DNA of 64,000 bases from Desulfomonile sp963700305 (GCA_963700305.1 CAVOXB010000019.1:135992-199991); one strand, 5' to 3'; counted from the stretch's first letter, positions 53,925 to 63,372 are shown. Notes: generated from the letters alone by a model not told the origin. Made by a program: numbers and translations.

Positions 53925-54157
53925 TATATAATGCAATGTTATACTAAATAACTAGAAATAGCATTAATAAAGGAAGGCTATCGCCCATAAAAACAATAGA
54001 TCATTGGTGTTTCTTGCAATGACCTCCGGTTTCAGATAAGTTTTCCACGGCCTGAAATTTAACGTTCCGGACGGTTTGCAGTAGAGTTTTTCGTTTAGGG
54101 GATTTTGGTCACAACAGTGAGTCTTCCCCCGATGCCTGGGGATTGAGCAAGCGAACC

Positions 54158-54553
54158 ATGCTAAAGAGAACCTGGCCTTTAGTGTTCACGATTTACGCAT
54201 TGGGATTATTATCGATCCAATTCTGCGGGGCTGAAGGTCCTAAAGATCAGGTATGTCTGCCCAAGCTTGGCCCAGCGCCGCCTATCGAACTAGGTAAGGC
54301 GGGGCAGTTCAATTGGTCGTGCTCAGGGGATCAGAAATATGGGAAAGGATTTTATGTAGTATTTATAAGACCTGTAGGTACTTATGTTTTGCTCAAGGTG
54401 CCTCAAGGGAGGTCTTCATTTGAATTTGCTCCGGATATGCCCGGCACTTGGCGCTGGATAGTCATAAACACTGATCCGGATCGAGGAAAACCTGATGTCG
54501 AGTCTGAGCCCGGATTTTTTCAGGTTAGTCCTGCGGAGGAACCCGCGAATTGA
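54158..54553 (+). CDS. Secreted hypothetical protein with Ig-like character
   Basis: 131 residues. The N-terminus has a signal segment (TWPLVFTIYALGLLSIQFC) cleaved near GAEG. The mature part is beta-rich (GKGFYVVFIRPVGTYVLLKV, SFEFAPDMPGTWRWIV), with one Cys in CLPKLG and another in WSCSGDQ that may pair. The organisation suggests a small extracytoplasmic beta-sandwich, but the family is not recognised. The ATG at 54158 is preferred to the TTG at 54143. Confidence 0.5.
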   Translation: MLKRTWPLVFTIYALGLLSIQFCGAEGPKDQVCLPKLGPAPPIELGKAGQFNWSCSGDQKYGKGFYVVFIRPVGTYVLLKVPQGRSSFEFAPDMPGTWRWIVINTDPDRGKPDVESEPGFFQVSPAEEPAN

Positions 54554-54556
54554 GTA

Positions 54557-54915
54557 TGTTTAGTCTTTGCCTTATTCGGTTTCAAAGACAACGCCGATTT
54601 AGGTGTCTGAGTTTTCAGCTATGAAAATCCAGTTATGCAACAGCATCCCGAAGAGTAATCGTCCAGTGAGCGGGGTATACCTCACCCTTACCCCGATGAG
54701 ATTGCTTCATGTATTTCGTAGTCACACTTCCGAGATTTGTCCATTTCTGGGTCAAGTGAATGCTTGCCAGGGCGCCTGAAGCGAAGGGCTCGCCCGCGGG
54801 ATTACCAGCAATCATAAAATAGGCCTGTGGAAAGATGATCAAGCCTATGACACGCTGCAGGAGCGCAAAATACCATCCATTCACGCGGTCCGATTCCCCA
54901 TCCAAGTTGTGGACT
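54557..54915. other. Region between convergent genes; no supported gene
   Basis: 359 bases. A minus-strand open frame here (54633-54992) runs into the C-terminus of the sigma-54 regulator gene in another frame, and its composition does not match a recognised protein. Nothing else is visible: no hairpin with a T-run and no repeat family seen elsewhere. Confidence 0.4.
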
Positions 54916-56337
54916 TTATGATGAATCGGTATGACTCCTGAATTCTTCGGCGCCAATGCCCAATCGTCGCAAGATCTTCTGCAGTGAAACACGTTCTAGT
55001 CCGGAGAGTCTCGCAGCCTGCGAGATATTTCCGCCTGTTTCTTCCAACAATCGCTGTACGTAGGATCGCATGAAGTCGTCCAGGAAACGTTCCTTAGCAT
55101 CCTTGTAGGCTTCGATGCCTTTCTTTCCCGGCAGCAAGCCTTGCCCGGAAGCATCCAGAAAGTGTACTTGGGCTTTCGTGATGACCGGACCCCAACAAAA
55201 TACGGCCAACCGTCTCACGAAGTTGATCAATTCACGCACGTTGCCGGGCCAACGCCGTGACGCCAGGTATTCCAGGGCGTCCACGCTGAGATCTTTGTCG
55301 CATGTACCGAGCTCTCGACACGTCTCGCGCAGGCAGTGCAATGCCAGAAGAGGGATGTCGGAAGGTCTGTCCCGCAGTGAGGGTACTGGTACAGTGAGGA
55401 CGTTCAGACGATAGTAAAGATCCTCCCTGAAGGTCCCATCCAGAATGCGTGTTTCGAGGCGCTGGTTTGTGGAGGCCAAAATTCTCACGTTCACCGGTAT
55501 GTTTTCAGTGCCACCCACAGGGCGGATTTCCCTTTCCTGAAGCGCACGCAGCAATTTGGGTTGAAGCTGCAGCGGCAGGTCGCCTATCTCGTCCAGATGA
55601 AGGCTTGAGCCGTCAGCCGCCATGAACAGGCCTTGTCGAGGCTTGTCTGCGCCGGTGAAAGCCCCTTTTACATGTCCGAAGAGCTCGCTTTCCAGCAGGT
55701 GTTCCGGGATGGCCGGACAGTTTATGTTGACCATCGTATGTTCAACCCGGGGGCTGAGGCGGTGAATGGTCCGTGCCACCAACTCTTTTCCCGTCCCCGA
55801 TTCGCCTAGAATGAGCACAGTGTAATCCGTGGCAGCGACAGCCTCTATTTCTTCGCACAACCTACTCATCGCGGGGCTCTCTCCGATGAGTTCATGACGT
55901 GGGCCCCATGCCGCCATAGCCTCTTTCAGTCGGCGGTTTTCCCTGAGCAGAGCGGCTCGATCAAGGCCCTTGGCCACCACGCCGTACAATCCGTCCTGGT
56001 CGATTGGCTTGGTAAGAAAGTCGTAAGCTCCGGCCTTCAGTGCAGCGACAGCCGTTTCGATGGTCCCGAACCCCGTAAGCACGACCACCGACAATGCCGG
56101 CTCCAGGGCCGTTGCCTGTTTCAGCAGCGCAAACCCATCCATCCCCGGCATGCGAAGATCGGTTATCAATAGTGCGCAAGGTCTCTCCTGAAGCAGTTCC
56201 AGGGCAGATTCACCGTCGTGCTTCGTCAGTACGGGATTCCCGGGAAAAGCCTTCTGAATGAGGCGAGCCAGGCCACTGGCAAAGTCCGGCTCATCATCAA
56301 CGATGAGAATTGCGTCACGGTTAAGGCGTTCCGGCAT
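54916..56337 (-). CDS. Sigma-54-dependent NtrC-family response regulator
   Basis: 473 residues in three domains. Receiver (about 8-125): ILIVDDEPDF, phosphorylated Asp in LLITDLRMPGMDG, VVLTG and AYDFLTKP. AAA+ (about 145-385): GESGTGKELVARTIHRLSPR, the sigma-54 contact loop GAFTGA (HVKGAFTGADK), LHLDEIGDLPLQLQPKLLRA, and Walker-type elements through RLNVLTVPVPSLRDRPSDIP. C-terminal Fis-type helix-turn-helix (GGNISQAARLSGLERVSLQK). It activates sigma-54 promoters after phosphorylation by the kinase encoded upstream. AAGGAGG precedes the ATG, which lies inside the 3' end of the kinase gene (17-base overlap). Confidence 0.93.
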   Translation of the reverse strand: MPERLNRDAILIVDDEPDFASGLARLIQKAFPGNPVLTKHDGESALELLQERPCALLITDLRMPGMDGFALLKQATALEPALSVVVLTGFGTIETAVAALKAGAYDFLTKPIDQDGLYGVVAKGLDRAALLRENRRLKEAMAAWGPRHELIGESPAMSRLCEEIEAVAATDYTVLILGESGTGKELVARTIHRLSPRVEHTMVNINCPAIPEHLLESELFGHVKGAFTGADKPRQGLFMAADGSSLHLDEIGDLPLQLQPKLLRALQEREIRPVGGTENIPVNVRILASTNQRLETRILDGTFREDLYYRLNVLTVPVPSLRDRPSDIPLLALHCLRETCRELGTCDKDLSVDALEYLASRRWPGNVRELINFVRRLAVFCWGPVITKAQVHFLDASGQGLLPGKKGIEAYKDAKERFLDDFMRSYVQRLLEETGGNISQAARLSGLERVSLQKILRRLGIGAEEFRSHTDSS

Positions 56338-58720
56338 GGTCCTCCTTGACTGTGCGGAAGTAAATGGTAAATACCGCTCCGTCTTGATTCTTAACGTCGA
56401 CGCGTCCATCCAGGTCGCGAACCAGCCCATAAATCACTGACAGCCCCAGGCCAGTGCCTTTGCCAACCTCTTTTGTGGAGAAAAAAGGGTCGAATACGCG
56501 AGACAAATTCTCTTCGGGTATGCCCGGACCGTTGTCCGAGATGGTCAGCGCTACCTCAGCCGTTTCTTGGTGGAATTGACCGGAAATGGTTATAACACCC
56601 GGTTCGCCAGATCTGGACTCCTCCAGAGCATCCATGGAGTTGATGACTATATTGGTCAGGATTTGTTCAAGAGCTCCGGTATTTCCCATTACACGCGGGA
56701 GATCCGTTGGAACGGTCTGCACTATGGATATTTTCTGCTTGGCCGCTTTCACTTGGAATACGCGGGCGATGAATCCTACAGCATCGGACAGGCGGATAGC
56801 CTCTTTGTCTTCGGGTTTGGGGCGGGCAAACCGCATCAAATCCTGAAGCACTTTCTGGGCCTGAAGGGTATGCCGAATGATGATGTCGACGTCCTGGCTG
56901 TTCTCACTATCGCCGTTGTCCCAAAGAAGGCGCGCATAACAGAGTATGACCCCCAGGGGGTTGTTGATCTCGTGGGCGAGGCCCGCGGCAAGCTTGCCTA
57001 CCGCCAGGGCCTTTTCCCCTTGTTGCAGCCGGGCCAGCATTGTCTTCTCCACTGTGTTGTCCCGAGCATAGACAATGTTTCGTCCCACACCTCCGTAACG
57101 ACTCAACGGATAAGCCCGGAGTATAAGAGAACGTCCATCGGGTAAGAGAATTTCGCGCTGCACCGGACCTTCGACTTCGTCGGCCTCTGCACAAAGGTCC
57201 GCAAAGCCGAGAAGTCTTGGGCCGTAATCGCGTCCTTCGGCCATTGTCGAAATAAGCTGGTGAGCCGATTCATTGCAGTTCAGCACCGCTCCGGCTGCAT
57301 CCAGTAGAAAAAGCGGGTCCGCTATGCCCTCGAAAATAGATTCCAAAATGGTCTTTTGGCGCAAGATGTTTTCCATTGCCTCAAGATTCTCCAGAGCCAT
57401 GCCCAACTGACAGCCGACCGCAAGGAGCACTTCGCGGTCACGTGCCGGGAGATCCAAAGGCTCACGCCAACGTAAAGCCAAGGCCCCGCGAATCGAATCG
57501 ACCGCTTGGACCGGTACGATTGCCTCGTCCTGATGAAATATTCCTGTTCCTTCAAGAAGACTATCGCGTCTGGATGGTTGCAAGGGCTTGGAGTTAGGAT
57601 TGGCAGGCCACGAATGGGCGTTCATTGCATAGAAGCAGTGGAATACAGCGACTTCTGCTCCGAAACGTCCTGCGACCACCTCCAGGGCACGATCCAACAG
57701 CCGTCTGCGGTCCAGGCCCATAGCGAAGAGTTCGAGCATGTCCAGAAAAAGCTGTACATCCGATAGTCTTGCCTCGGCCTCTTGGCGCAACTCAACTGTT
57801 CGAGCCTCCACCTTGGATTCCAGGTTGGCCGCATAGTCTGACAACTGTCTTTTAGCTGCTCGCAGGTGGTCGGCAAAACGCTCCATATCCGCCATCATGT
57901 CGTCGATCTCGTCTCCTTGTCGCGGGCGCTCAGGAAGCGTACCGTCAGCCTCATCAGGGAAACGGCTTCGCAAAACAGTGGCCAAGCGGCCTATATTCTG
58001 GACCATTATCCGATCAAAGAAGAAATGGTTGAATCCGAGAATGCACAAGGCGCCGCACGCAAATACCAGCACAAAGGTGACAGCCGCTTTCCGGATAGCT
58101 GCTGTTTCGCGCTGTACGGGTACGGTGAGCATATCGAGACCGCTTATTTCGCCTTCTTTCCGTCCAAATCCTCTCTCGGTTCCGTAACGTGCCAGCATTA
58201 CGGCAGGTGCATCTTCGGGGCGGCCGTGACATGCCAGACAGCTCTTCTTGAACGCCACCGGACGCGCCGTGACATAGCATTCTTCTCCGTCGACTTCGCG
58301 GAACTGGCTCATGAGCTGGTCTGAGGGGTTGCGCTGAAAATGGCTGATGAACTCGCGTTCCATGTCACTGGCAGCGTACTGCGGGTTACGGGGGTCCAGG
58401 GATACGCGGCGATACGAGAACTGGTCCCGCGCCATGTTGAGATCCGACATCACCTTGCGAGTCACGTACAGACGTGGACATTGCCTCTATGACAAAGTCC
58501 TGTGACGGGAGGATCTCGTACATTACCGGTCTAAGAGTCTCTCTCACGTATGTCTGCACTGCCAGGAGATTGGAAAAGATCAGGCGTGCCTTGTCAGCCA
58601 CTTCTGTTTCCATAAGAGCTCGCAAGTAGTAGTTCAGAGAAAAAATGAACAGCAGGCTGAATCCCAAACGGCTAGAATGAGTTTGGCGATGAGCTTGGTT
58701 TGAAGATTGGGTCGTTTCAT
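56321..58720 (-). CDS. Heme-type Tll0287-like sensor histidine kinase, two frameshifts
   Basis: About 800 residues over three frames. Near the start is a membrane helix (SLLFIFSLNYYLRALMETEV in the second frame; MKRPNLQTKLIAKLILA in the first), then a Tll0287-like (DUF3365) periplasmic domain with VQTYVRETLRPVMYEI and FSYRRVSLDPRNPQ. Inside it lies a heme-attachment motif CLACHG. A second membrane helix (ALCILGFNHFFFDRIM) leads to a HAMP-like linker, a coiled coil, a GAF-like domain, a PAS domain, and HisKA (LAAGLAHEINNPLGVILCY) with HATPase (ISDNGPGIPEENLSRVFDPF and GTGLGLSVIYGL). Breaks lie near 58465 and 58675. It probably senses redox, gas or a sulfur compound through the heme and phosphorylates the sigma-54 regulator downstream. 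The first ATG at 58720 is chosen. Confidence 0.85.
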
Positions 58721-58767
58721 AGCAGAATACCCGGATCGCAGACATTGGGGAGGGCCGCGAAAAATCG

Positions 58768-59352
58768 TTAAGGCCCGGAAAAATATTTCCACCACAGAAG
58801 AACTGCAGCAAGGAATGCTACGGAAAAGCCATCCGCCACGACGATGAAGAAAACAAGTCGCTTTCCGGATTGAGTCATCTTGAGCCACCATCGATCGAGG
58901 AACCACTTCCAGATCCTGGTAAGCGGTCTGCGAGACTCACAAATCTTCACATAGTTGACAAAGCTTCGGGCCCACATGTCGTATTCACGAAGATCTTCAA
59001 TGGCCGGAGGAGGAACGGCTGCGATGCGAAAAGCTATCAAGGTGCCTCCAGCACTCTCCGAGAGATTCACCGAAAAATCCACCAAGTGTTCTTGCGCTTG
59101 CATTACGAGCCGGAGAGCCTTGCCAGGGGCATACTCCTCCACTTTTCCTGCAAAAGAGACGGGTATCTCAGTGCGGTCGTATTGCACAGCAAGCACAAAG
59201 TCGCGGTTCCGGGCAACAGGACCTTCCATCTCCAGGGATTTGACGTCCCACAGGGGGCCTAGTCGAAGAACAGCCTCAAGATCCGCAAGCAGGTCAATTT
59301 CGGATTGCCCCGTACTAGGAAGTAACCATTCTCGATTCTACGGTATGCTCAT
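58768..59352 (-). CDS. SRPBCC-type membrane-anchored protein, stop codon near the start
   Basis: About 195 residues if read through one TAG. The domain between about 25 and 140 (LLADLEAVLRLGPLWDVKSL, FVLAVQYDRTEIPVSFAGKV, GTLIAFRIAAVPPPAIEDLR) resembles START/SRPBCC helix-grip folds that bind hydrophobic ligands. The C-terminus has one or two membrane helices (VFFIVVADGFSVAFLAAVLL). The ATG at 59350-59352 overlaps the TGA of the UspA gene (ATGA), so coupling is intended. However, codon 5 is TAG (59338-59340). A substitution or sequencing error is likely, because codons upstream and downstream of it fit the family. It stands in an operon with UspA, the heme kinase and the sigma-54 regulator. 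Confidence 0.6.
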
Positions 59353-59792
59353 CGTACGAATAACGTGGGAATAGGGGACCGCTTGAAGACCGCCAGGGGG
59401 ATGTTTACGGATTCAAGCCGCTCGCGCCACGTGTTGAGCAGTTTTGCTCCCATGACGAGGAGGTCGTAACCTCCGGTGGACGCCTCATCAACTATTTCTT
59501 CAACAATATCGCCTTCCCTTATTTTGGAGTCGTATGACACTCCACGCTCGCCGCACCGCCGCCCGAGGGCTTCCAGCGCGAGCACCCCTTCACGACGAAG
59601 GGCCTCATCCAGATGCTGGCGACACTCGTTCCTGTTCACCGCATAGATTTCGTGGGTAAACTTCTTGAGAAAAGGACTCTGCACGTACAATCCCATTACC
59701 GAGGCCCCAAAGCGTTCGCCTATTGTTAGCGCATGTTCTTCAGCCTTGAGGGTGTGTTCCTCGCCGTCTGTGCAAATGAGTATAAGTTTCAT
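59349..59792 (-). CDS. Universal stress protein (UspA family)
   Basis: 147 residues. The N-terminus KLILICTDGEEHTLKAEEHA and FGASVMGLYVQSPFLKKF form the first half of the Usp fold. The ATP-binding signature near the end is G-x2-G-x9-G-(S/T)-type (GGYDLLVMGAKLLNTWRERL), with some deviation. Proteins of this family bind ATP or act as stress adaptors. The ATG at 59792 is chosen because the fold starts there; an upstream ATG at 59825 would add 11 residues without a ribosome site. It is linked by an ATGA overlap to the SRPBCC gene. Next to a sulfur-family transporter and a heme kinase, a role in redox or sulfur stress is plausible. Confidence 0.82.
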   Translation of the reverse strand: MKLILICTDGEEHTLKAEEHALTIGERFGASVMGLYVQSPFLKKFTHEIYAVNRNECRQHLDEALRREGVLALEALGRRCGERGVSYDSKIREGDIVEEIVDEASTGGYDLLVMGAKLLNTWRERLESVNIPLAVFKRSPIPTLFVR

Positions 59793-59837
59793 GGCGTTTC
59801 CGAAGAGGGAGAAATACACCGTCATTTTTTGTGATTA

Positions 59838-59866
59838 ACCTTAAACTTGTATTCTTTATGTGTCAA
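59838..59866 (-). promoter_or_regulatory. Predicted promoter of the UspA-kinase-regulator operon
   Basis: On the minus strand TTGACA (59861-59866) and TAAGGT (59838-59843) are 17 bases apart. The -35 is perfect, the -10 weak. It lies 46 bases before the UspA start. Confidence 0.35.
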
Positions 59867-59912
59867 TGACAGACGCCTGACACCTCCTTTCTTTGTATTT
59901 TGATGGTTCCAA

Positions 59913-60044
59913 CTAGGAATATTTCTTCTGGAGCGGAAAGTCATCTGTCCAACAAGAAATCCCAACGCCGACTACAATCACAAATGAAATCACAACTGAA
60001 ATTCCACGAACAATGAGTGTCGGTCTCGATTTACGGCACGTCAT
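59913..60044 (-). CDS. Tiny single-span membrane protein (43 residues)
   Basis: 43 residues: a basic lead (MTCRKSRPTLIVRG), one hydrophobic helix (ISVVISFVIVVGVGIS), and a short tail (CWTDDFPLQKKYS). AAAGGATG precedes the ATG at about 7 bases, giving a plausible ribosome site. It sits between the YeiH-like gene and the UspA gene on the same strand. Another tiny membrane protein lies just upstream of the transporter (61460-61636), so small subunits or regulators may accompany it. No family is recognised. Confidence 0.45.
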   Translation of the reverse strand: MTCRKSRPTLIVRGISVVISFVIVVGVGISCWTDDFPLQKKYS

Positions 60045-60086
60045 GGGTCATCCTTTCAAAAGCGACGAGTGAATGGTCAAACTTCG

Positions 60087-61415
60087 CTACTTCACGGTGA
60101 AAACTGCGGTGCCCAAAAGCATGACCACTGCGGCGGAGATGGCGGCCTTGCCAAAAGCCGAAATTAACCCTATTGCGAAGGCTTTTCCCCCGGCTTTACG
60201 TAGATCGCCCAGGGCTATGTTCAAGCCTACACCGGCGAATCCGATGGCGAAGAAAATCTTTAGGAGATCTTTGCCGAGAATACCCGCCTGCTCTTTGGTA
60301 AAAAACCCAAGTTGATTCAGAGTCACCATGATGAAGAAACCCAAGATGAATATAGGGAACTTGTCCTTCACAACTTGTAAACATCCAAAGAAGTCGAGTT
60401 GTTGGCCTTCAACGCCGCATGCTTGGCTGGGCCGCACAACATAGAAATAAATGGTCCAGATTACCAGGACAGGGATGAACCCAACACGCACGATGTTGAT
60501 AATGTTGGCCGTAAGTAAAGATTCGTGACCGTACCACGTGGCTGCAGCCACGAGCTGGGCGGTGTTCAGTATGGCTGTCCCGACCCAGGCGCCGAATACT
60601 GGTTCGCTCATTCCGAGGGCTTTACCGATATAAGGAAAGGTGAACAGGCCCAAGGTGCCGAAAAGAAGGATTGTGCCGATGGCATAGAAGAAGTCGCGAG
60701 GTTTAGCGTTGACCACGGGGGCAACCGCGACTGCGGCGGACACGCCGCACACGCCCACGCCTGCTGCCATAACTCCGGCCAGACCTTCGTCAACGCGGCT
60801 TTGACGTCCCCAAATGGAAATGAGAACACAAGTACCGAGCACGAATGCCAACACCAAGACAAGTCCGATCATACCAACCCGAAGCACGTCGGCCCACATG
60901 TAGTATGCGCCTAATATGATGATGCCCGGCTTAATAATTGGCCGAGCAGCGATGGTGCCAGCTTGGAAAATCTGCGGCACGCCAATGGTATTACGAACGA
61001 GCATGCCAACTAGGAGTAGCACCGCCACATACGTGAGCTGAAACTTCACCACCGTGTCGCCCAAGCTGAATTTGAAAGGTACAGCGGCGAGGTTGGCAGT
61101 CGATTCGTAATCGGATTTACTCAGGATCGTAGGTTTCTTCGGCTTTTCTTTGGCTTCGCCTGACTCGAACTTGGTCACTGCAAGCTTATATTTCTCTGTT
61201 TTGCCGTTCTTGTACACGTCATATGTCGCGAAGGATTTGCCATCGCTCTTGGACTTGATGACCGATTGTGCCTCCTTGAATTCGCCCGCCCATCTGTGGG
61301 TGGTATGATCCCACTGAAGGGCCAACCAGCCGAATGCTATGCAGAGGAGGAGCCCAGGAAGCATTTTGGGTAACCCCCTGAGGCTGTATTCAACACCAAT
61401 GCCGCCGCTTGCCAT
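60087..61415 (-). CDS. YeiH-family putative sulfate/sulfonate exporter with extra periplasmic loop
   Basis: 442 residues, about ten membrane helices. The core matches the YeiH/UPF0324 family: GLPKMLPGLLLCIAFGWLAL at the start, then GVCGVSAAVAVAPVVNAKPR, TAILNTAQLVAAATWYG, NIVRVGFIPVLVIW and FFAIGFAGVGLNIALGDLRK. Unlike short members it has about 90 hydrophilic residues between helix 1 and helix 2 (for example TYDVYKNGKTEKYKLAVTK), probably a folded outside domain. Family members are linked to sulfur or sulfonate export and are often regulated by LysR or stress regulators. GGAGG lies 7 bases before the ATG. It stands upstream of the UspA-kinase operon and just after a tiny membrane-protein gene. 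Confidence 0.82.
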   Translation of the reverse strand: MASGGIGVEYSLRGLPKMLPGLLLCIAFGWLALQWDHTTHRWAGEFKEAQSVIKSKSDGKSFATYDVYKNGKTEKYKLAVTKFESGEAKEKPKKPTILSKSDYESTANLAAVPFKFSLGDTVVKFQLTYVAVLLLVGMLVRNTIGVPQIFQAGTIAARPIIKPGIIILGAYYMWADVLRVGMIGLVLVLAFVLGTCVLISIWGRQSRVDEGLAGVMAAGVGVCGVSAAVAVAPVVNAKPRDFFYAIGTILLFGTLGLFTFPYIGKALGMSEPVFGAWVGTAILNTAQLVAAATWYGHESLLTANIINIVRVGFIPVLVIWTIYFYVVRPSQACGVEGQQLDFFGCLQVVKDKFPIFILGFFIMVTLNQLGFFTKEQAGILGKDLLKIFFAIGFAGVGLNIALGDLRKAGGKAFAIGLISAFGKAAISAAVVMLLGTAVFTVK

Positions 61416-61459
61416 TTTCTTACCTCCAAAGATCTTTTGGACCATTACAGTCGAAATAT

Positions 61460-61636
61460 CTAAAAAAACAGGGAGTTGAAGGACCCTGTGCCAATGACGC
61501 CTGCCATTACTAACACCACCGTGATGGTAGCCACTACCAGGACCATGTAGTCCTCTTGGCGCTCGGCCGAGTCAGCGGCCTGGGATTTGTCTTGCCATTG
61601 GCTGCCTTGCCCCTTGGAGACGTTTTCGTCACTCAT
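61460..61636 (-). CDS. Tiny single-span membrane protein (58 residues)
   Basis: 58 residues. A hydrophilic Gln/Ser/Asp-rich lead (SDENVSKGQGSQWQDKSQAA) is followed by one membrane helix (YMVLVVATITVVLVMAGVIG) and a short end. GGAGG lies 5 bases before the ATG at 61636, a strong ribosome site. It is followed by the YeiH-like gene after 44 bases, so both are probably one transcript. It may stabilise or regulate the transporter. No family recognised. Confidence 0.65.
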   Translation of the reverse strand: MSDENVSKGQGSQWQDKSQAADSAERQEDYMVLVVATITVVLVMAGVIGTGSFNSLFF

Positions 61637-61649
61637 CGTTTCCTCCATA

Positions 61650-62412
61650 AAATCTGACAGGGTTTTTACTTCGGCTTCTCACGGACATAGGAGACGTCGA
61701 CAAAATCTCGTTGCACGTGCCGAGAATATTTCAGGTGATTCTGCCGGAGCAAGAAATATACCAATTATAGAACTTCCGAAACGTGCTGATATGTAGACAC
61801 TTATCCAGGAGAGCATCCGGCAGAGGGTGCTAACAAAGGTCAATTGGGTGCTAACATGGATTAGCATGTCATGCTCAACCATCACTTGTGTGAAAACGAA
61901 ATTGGCTCGCTTCTCCAGGGGACGTTCAAAAAGAGCAGGGTAGAAGAATCAGTGGATGCGAAGGATTCCTGCACTGAAGTGAATCAATAGAGAGACAAGT
62001 TGGCGTTGTCTATCTGCTGAAGGGCTTCTTCGTTCAGTGGAGGACGCCCTTTTGATAGTGTTCCGGGCAATCCGGCATAATCCATATATAACCCCCGGAG
62101 ACCGGGATACAATGGTCACTATATCTTCGGCAAAAAACGAATAACACTCATATGGTAAATGTCACGAACTTCCTCGAGTGTCTCCTGCGTAAGGTATAGG
62201 AGTCTGACGGTTTATCAGTAATCTACCAGTTATTTAGTCACTAATCCAATGTGCCGGCACGGAGGCCGGCACCTACGAAATTTTGGCAACCCTGGTCAAA
62301 TTAAATAAGATAGCCATTGGGATGGGCAAGCTCTGTGACATTCGGCATGATCGGCAGTAAACTGAATAACATATTTGCACCGAACAAATAGGGAGTCAAA
62401 TAGGGAGTCGGA
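61650..62412. other. Intergenic region with a family C hairpin
   Basis: 763 bases. At 62249-62271 GTGCCGGCAC-GGA-GGCCGGCAC forms a hairpin of family C type. A sigma-54-like GGCAC/GC pair near 61705-61715 has wrong spacing. A 39-codon frame at 61871-61990 has no ribosome site or recognisable family. The upstream promoter of the transporter operon must lie near 61650-61750, but is not obvious. Confidence 0.45.
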
Positions 62413-63068
62413 TTGAGCATAAGAATCAGGGATAATCTGTGGCCGGTGGGCGGAATGGGCTGACCGATCCATCGGACGCGGCCACCTACCTCGTACGCTT
62501 CGGCGACAGAGCAGCCCTTATTGATGCCGGAAGTGGTCATTCTCACCCTCAACTAACTAAAAACATTGCCGAATGCCTGGAATCAAATGCCCAACTCGAA
62601 TATCTTCTGCTGACTCACTGCCACTTCGATCATACCGGCGGTGCCCAGGCCGTGAGAGAGGAATATGGCTGCCGAATCGTGGCTCATGAGTTGGATGCGG
62701 TTTATCTCGAATCAGGCGACAACCGTGTGACCGGCGCCGTTTGGTATGAGGCACGCCTGGAACCTTTACCATAGATATCAGATTGCACGGTCAAGAATCG
62801 ACCCTTGGCTATCGGTTGCGGTGAAGTGAAGGCCATTCATTGCCCAGGCCACTCTCCTGGTTCGGTAGCGTATACTACAGACATTGACGATGAACTCATC
62901 CTTTTCGGGCAAGATATCCACGGCCCGATCCATTCGGAATGGCTTTCCGATGAAAAACAGTATCTGGATTCGTTGTCAAGACTCATAAACTTGCAGGCCG
63001 ATCTTCTTCTCGAAGGCCATTTCGGCATCATCGAGACAAAGCAAGAGGTGCAAGCATTTATTGAGTAG
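62413..63068 (+). CDS. Metallo-beta-lactamase-fold hydrolase, several frameshifts
   Basis: About 218 residues over several frames. A TTG at 62413 begins SIRIRDNLWPVGGMG. After a break near 62455 come LTDPSDAATYLVRFGDRAAL, then IDAGSGH, and the metal motif LTHCHFDHTGGAQAV (THxHxDH). Further breaks near 62775 and 62810 are followed by AIHCPGHSPGSVAYTTD (the His of the third metal motif), LILFGQDIHGPIHSEW (metal-bridging Asp and outer His) and DLLLEGHFGIIE. The catalytic motifs are complete, so this was a functional hydrolase of the glyoxalase-II or lactonase type before the indels. The substrate is unknown. Confidence 0.65.
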
Positions 63069-63241
63069 TGGAGATCCCCGCTGGGAGTCTCTAATTACAC
63101 TATTTTGTACGCCCCTGATGATTGGCGAGCAAGGCAAATAAATGCACCTACTCCTCGGCAACCCCCTGATATGAAGAAGGAAACTAAGTGACATTGAGGG
63201 TAGACGGGTGGTAGGGTGGTGAAGAGCAAGGAGAGGCAATT

Positions 63242-63372
63242 TTTCCTGGTTCCCAGGCTCCGCCTGGGAACCCGTATCTTCCGGGCTCTGCCCGGTAACT
63301 ATTTGTAATTCAATACGATAATGGAGGCGGAGCCTCCGGGTTATGCATTCCCAGGCGGCCTGGGGAATGAGA
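63242..63372. repeat. Dispersed palindromic repeat cluster, family B copy 3
   Basis: GGTTCCCAGGC-TCC-GCCTGGGAACC, then CCGGGCTCTGCCCGG, then GGAGGCGGAGCCTCC and ATTCCCAGGCGGCCTGGGGAAT, closely related to 7542-7670 and 26551-26606. It lies between the hydrolase gene and the PAS fragment. Confidence 0.8.

Noticed and set aside
54633..54992. 119-codon open frame on the minus strand
   Set aside because: Its first part overlaps the C-terminal helix-turn-helix of the sigma-54 regulator in another frame, and the rest matches nothing I know.
61700..61720. Possible sigma-54 promoter (GGCAC ... GC) upstream of the transporter operon
   Set aside because: The GG and GC elements are only five bases apart instead of ten, so the site cannot be a -24/-12 promoter.
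61871..61990. 39-codon plus-strand ORF
   Set aside because: No ribosome site, signal, domain or operon context; frames of this length arise by chance.
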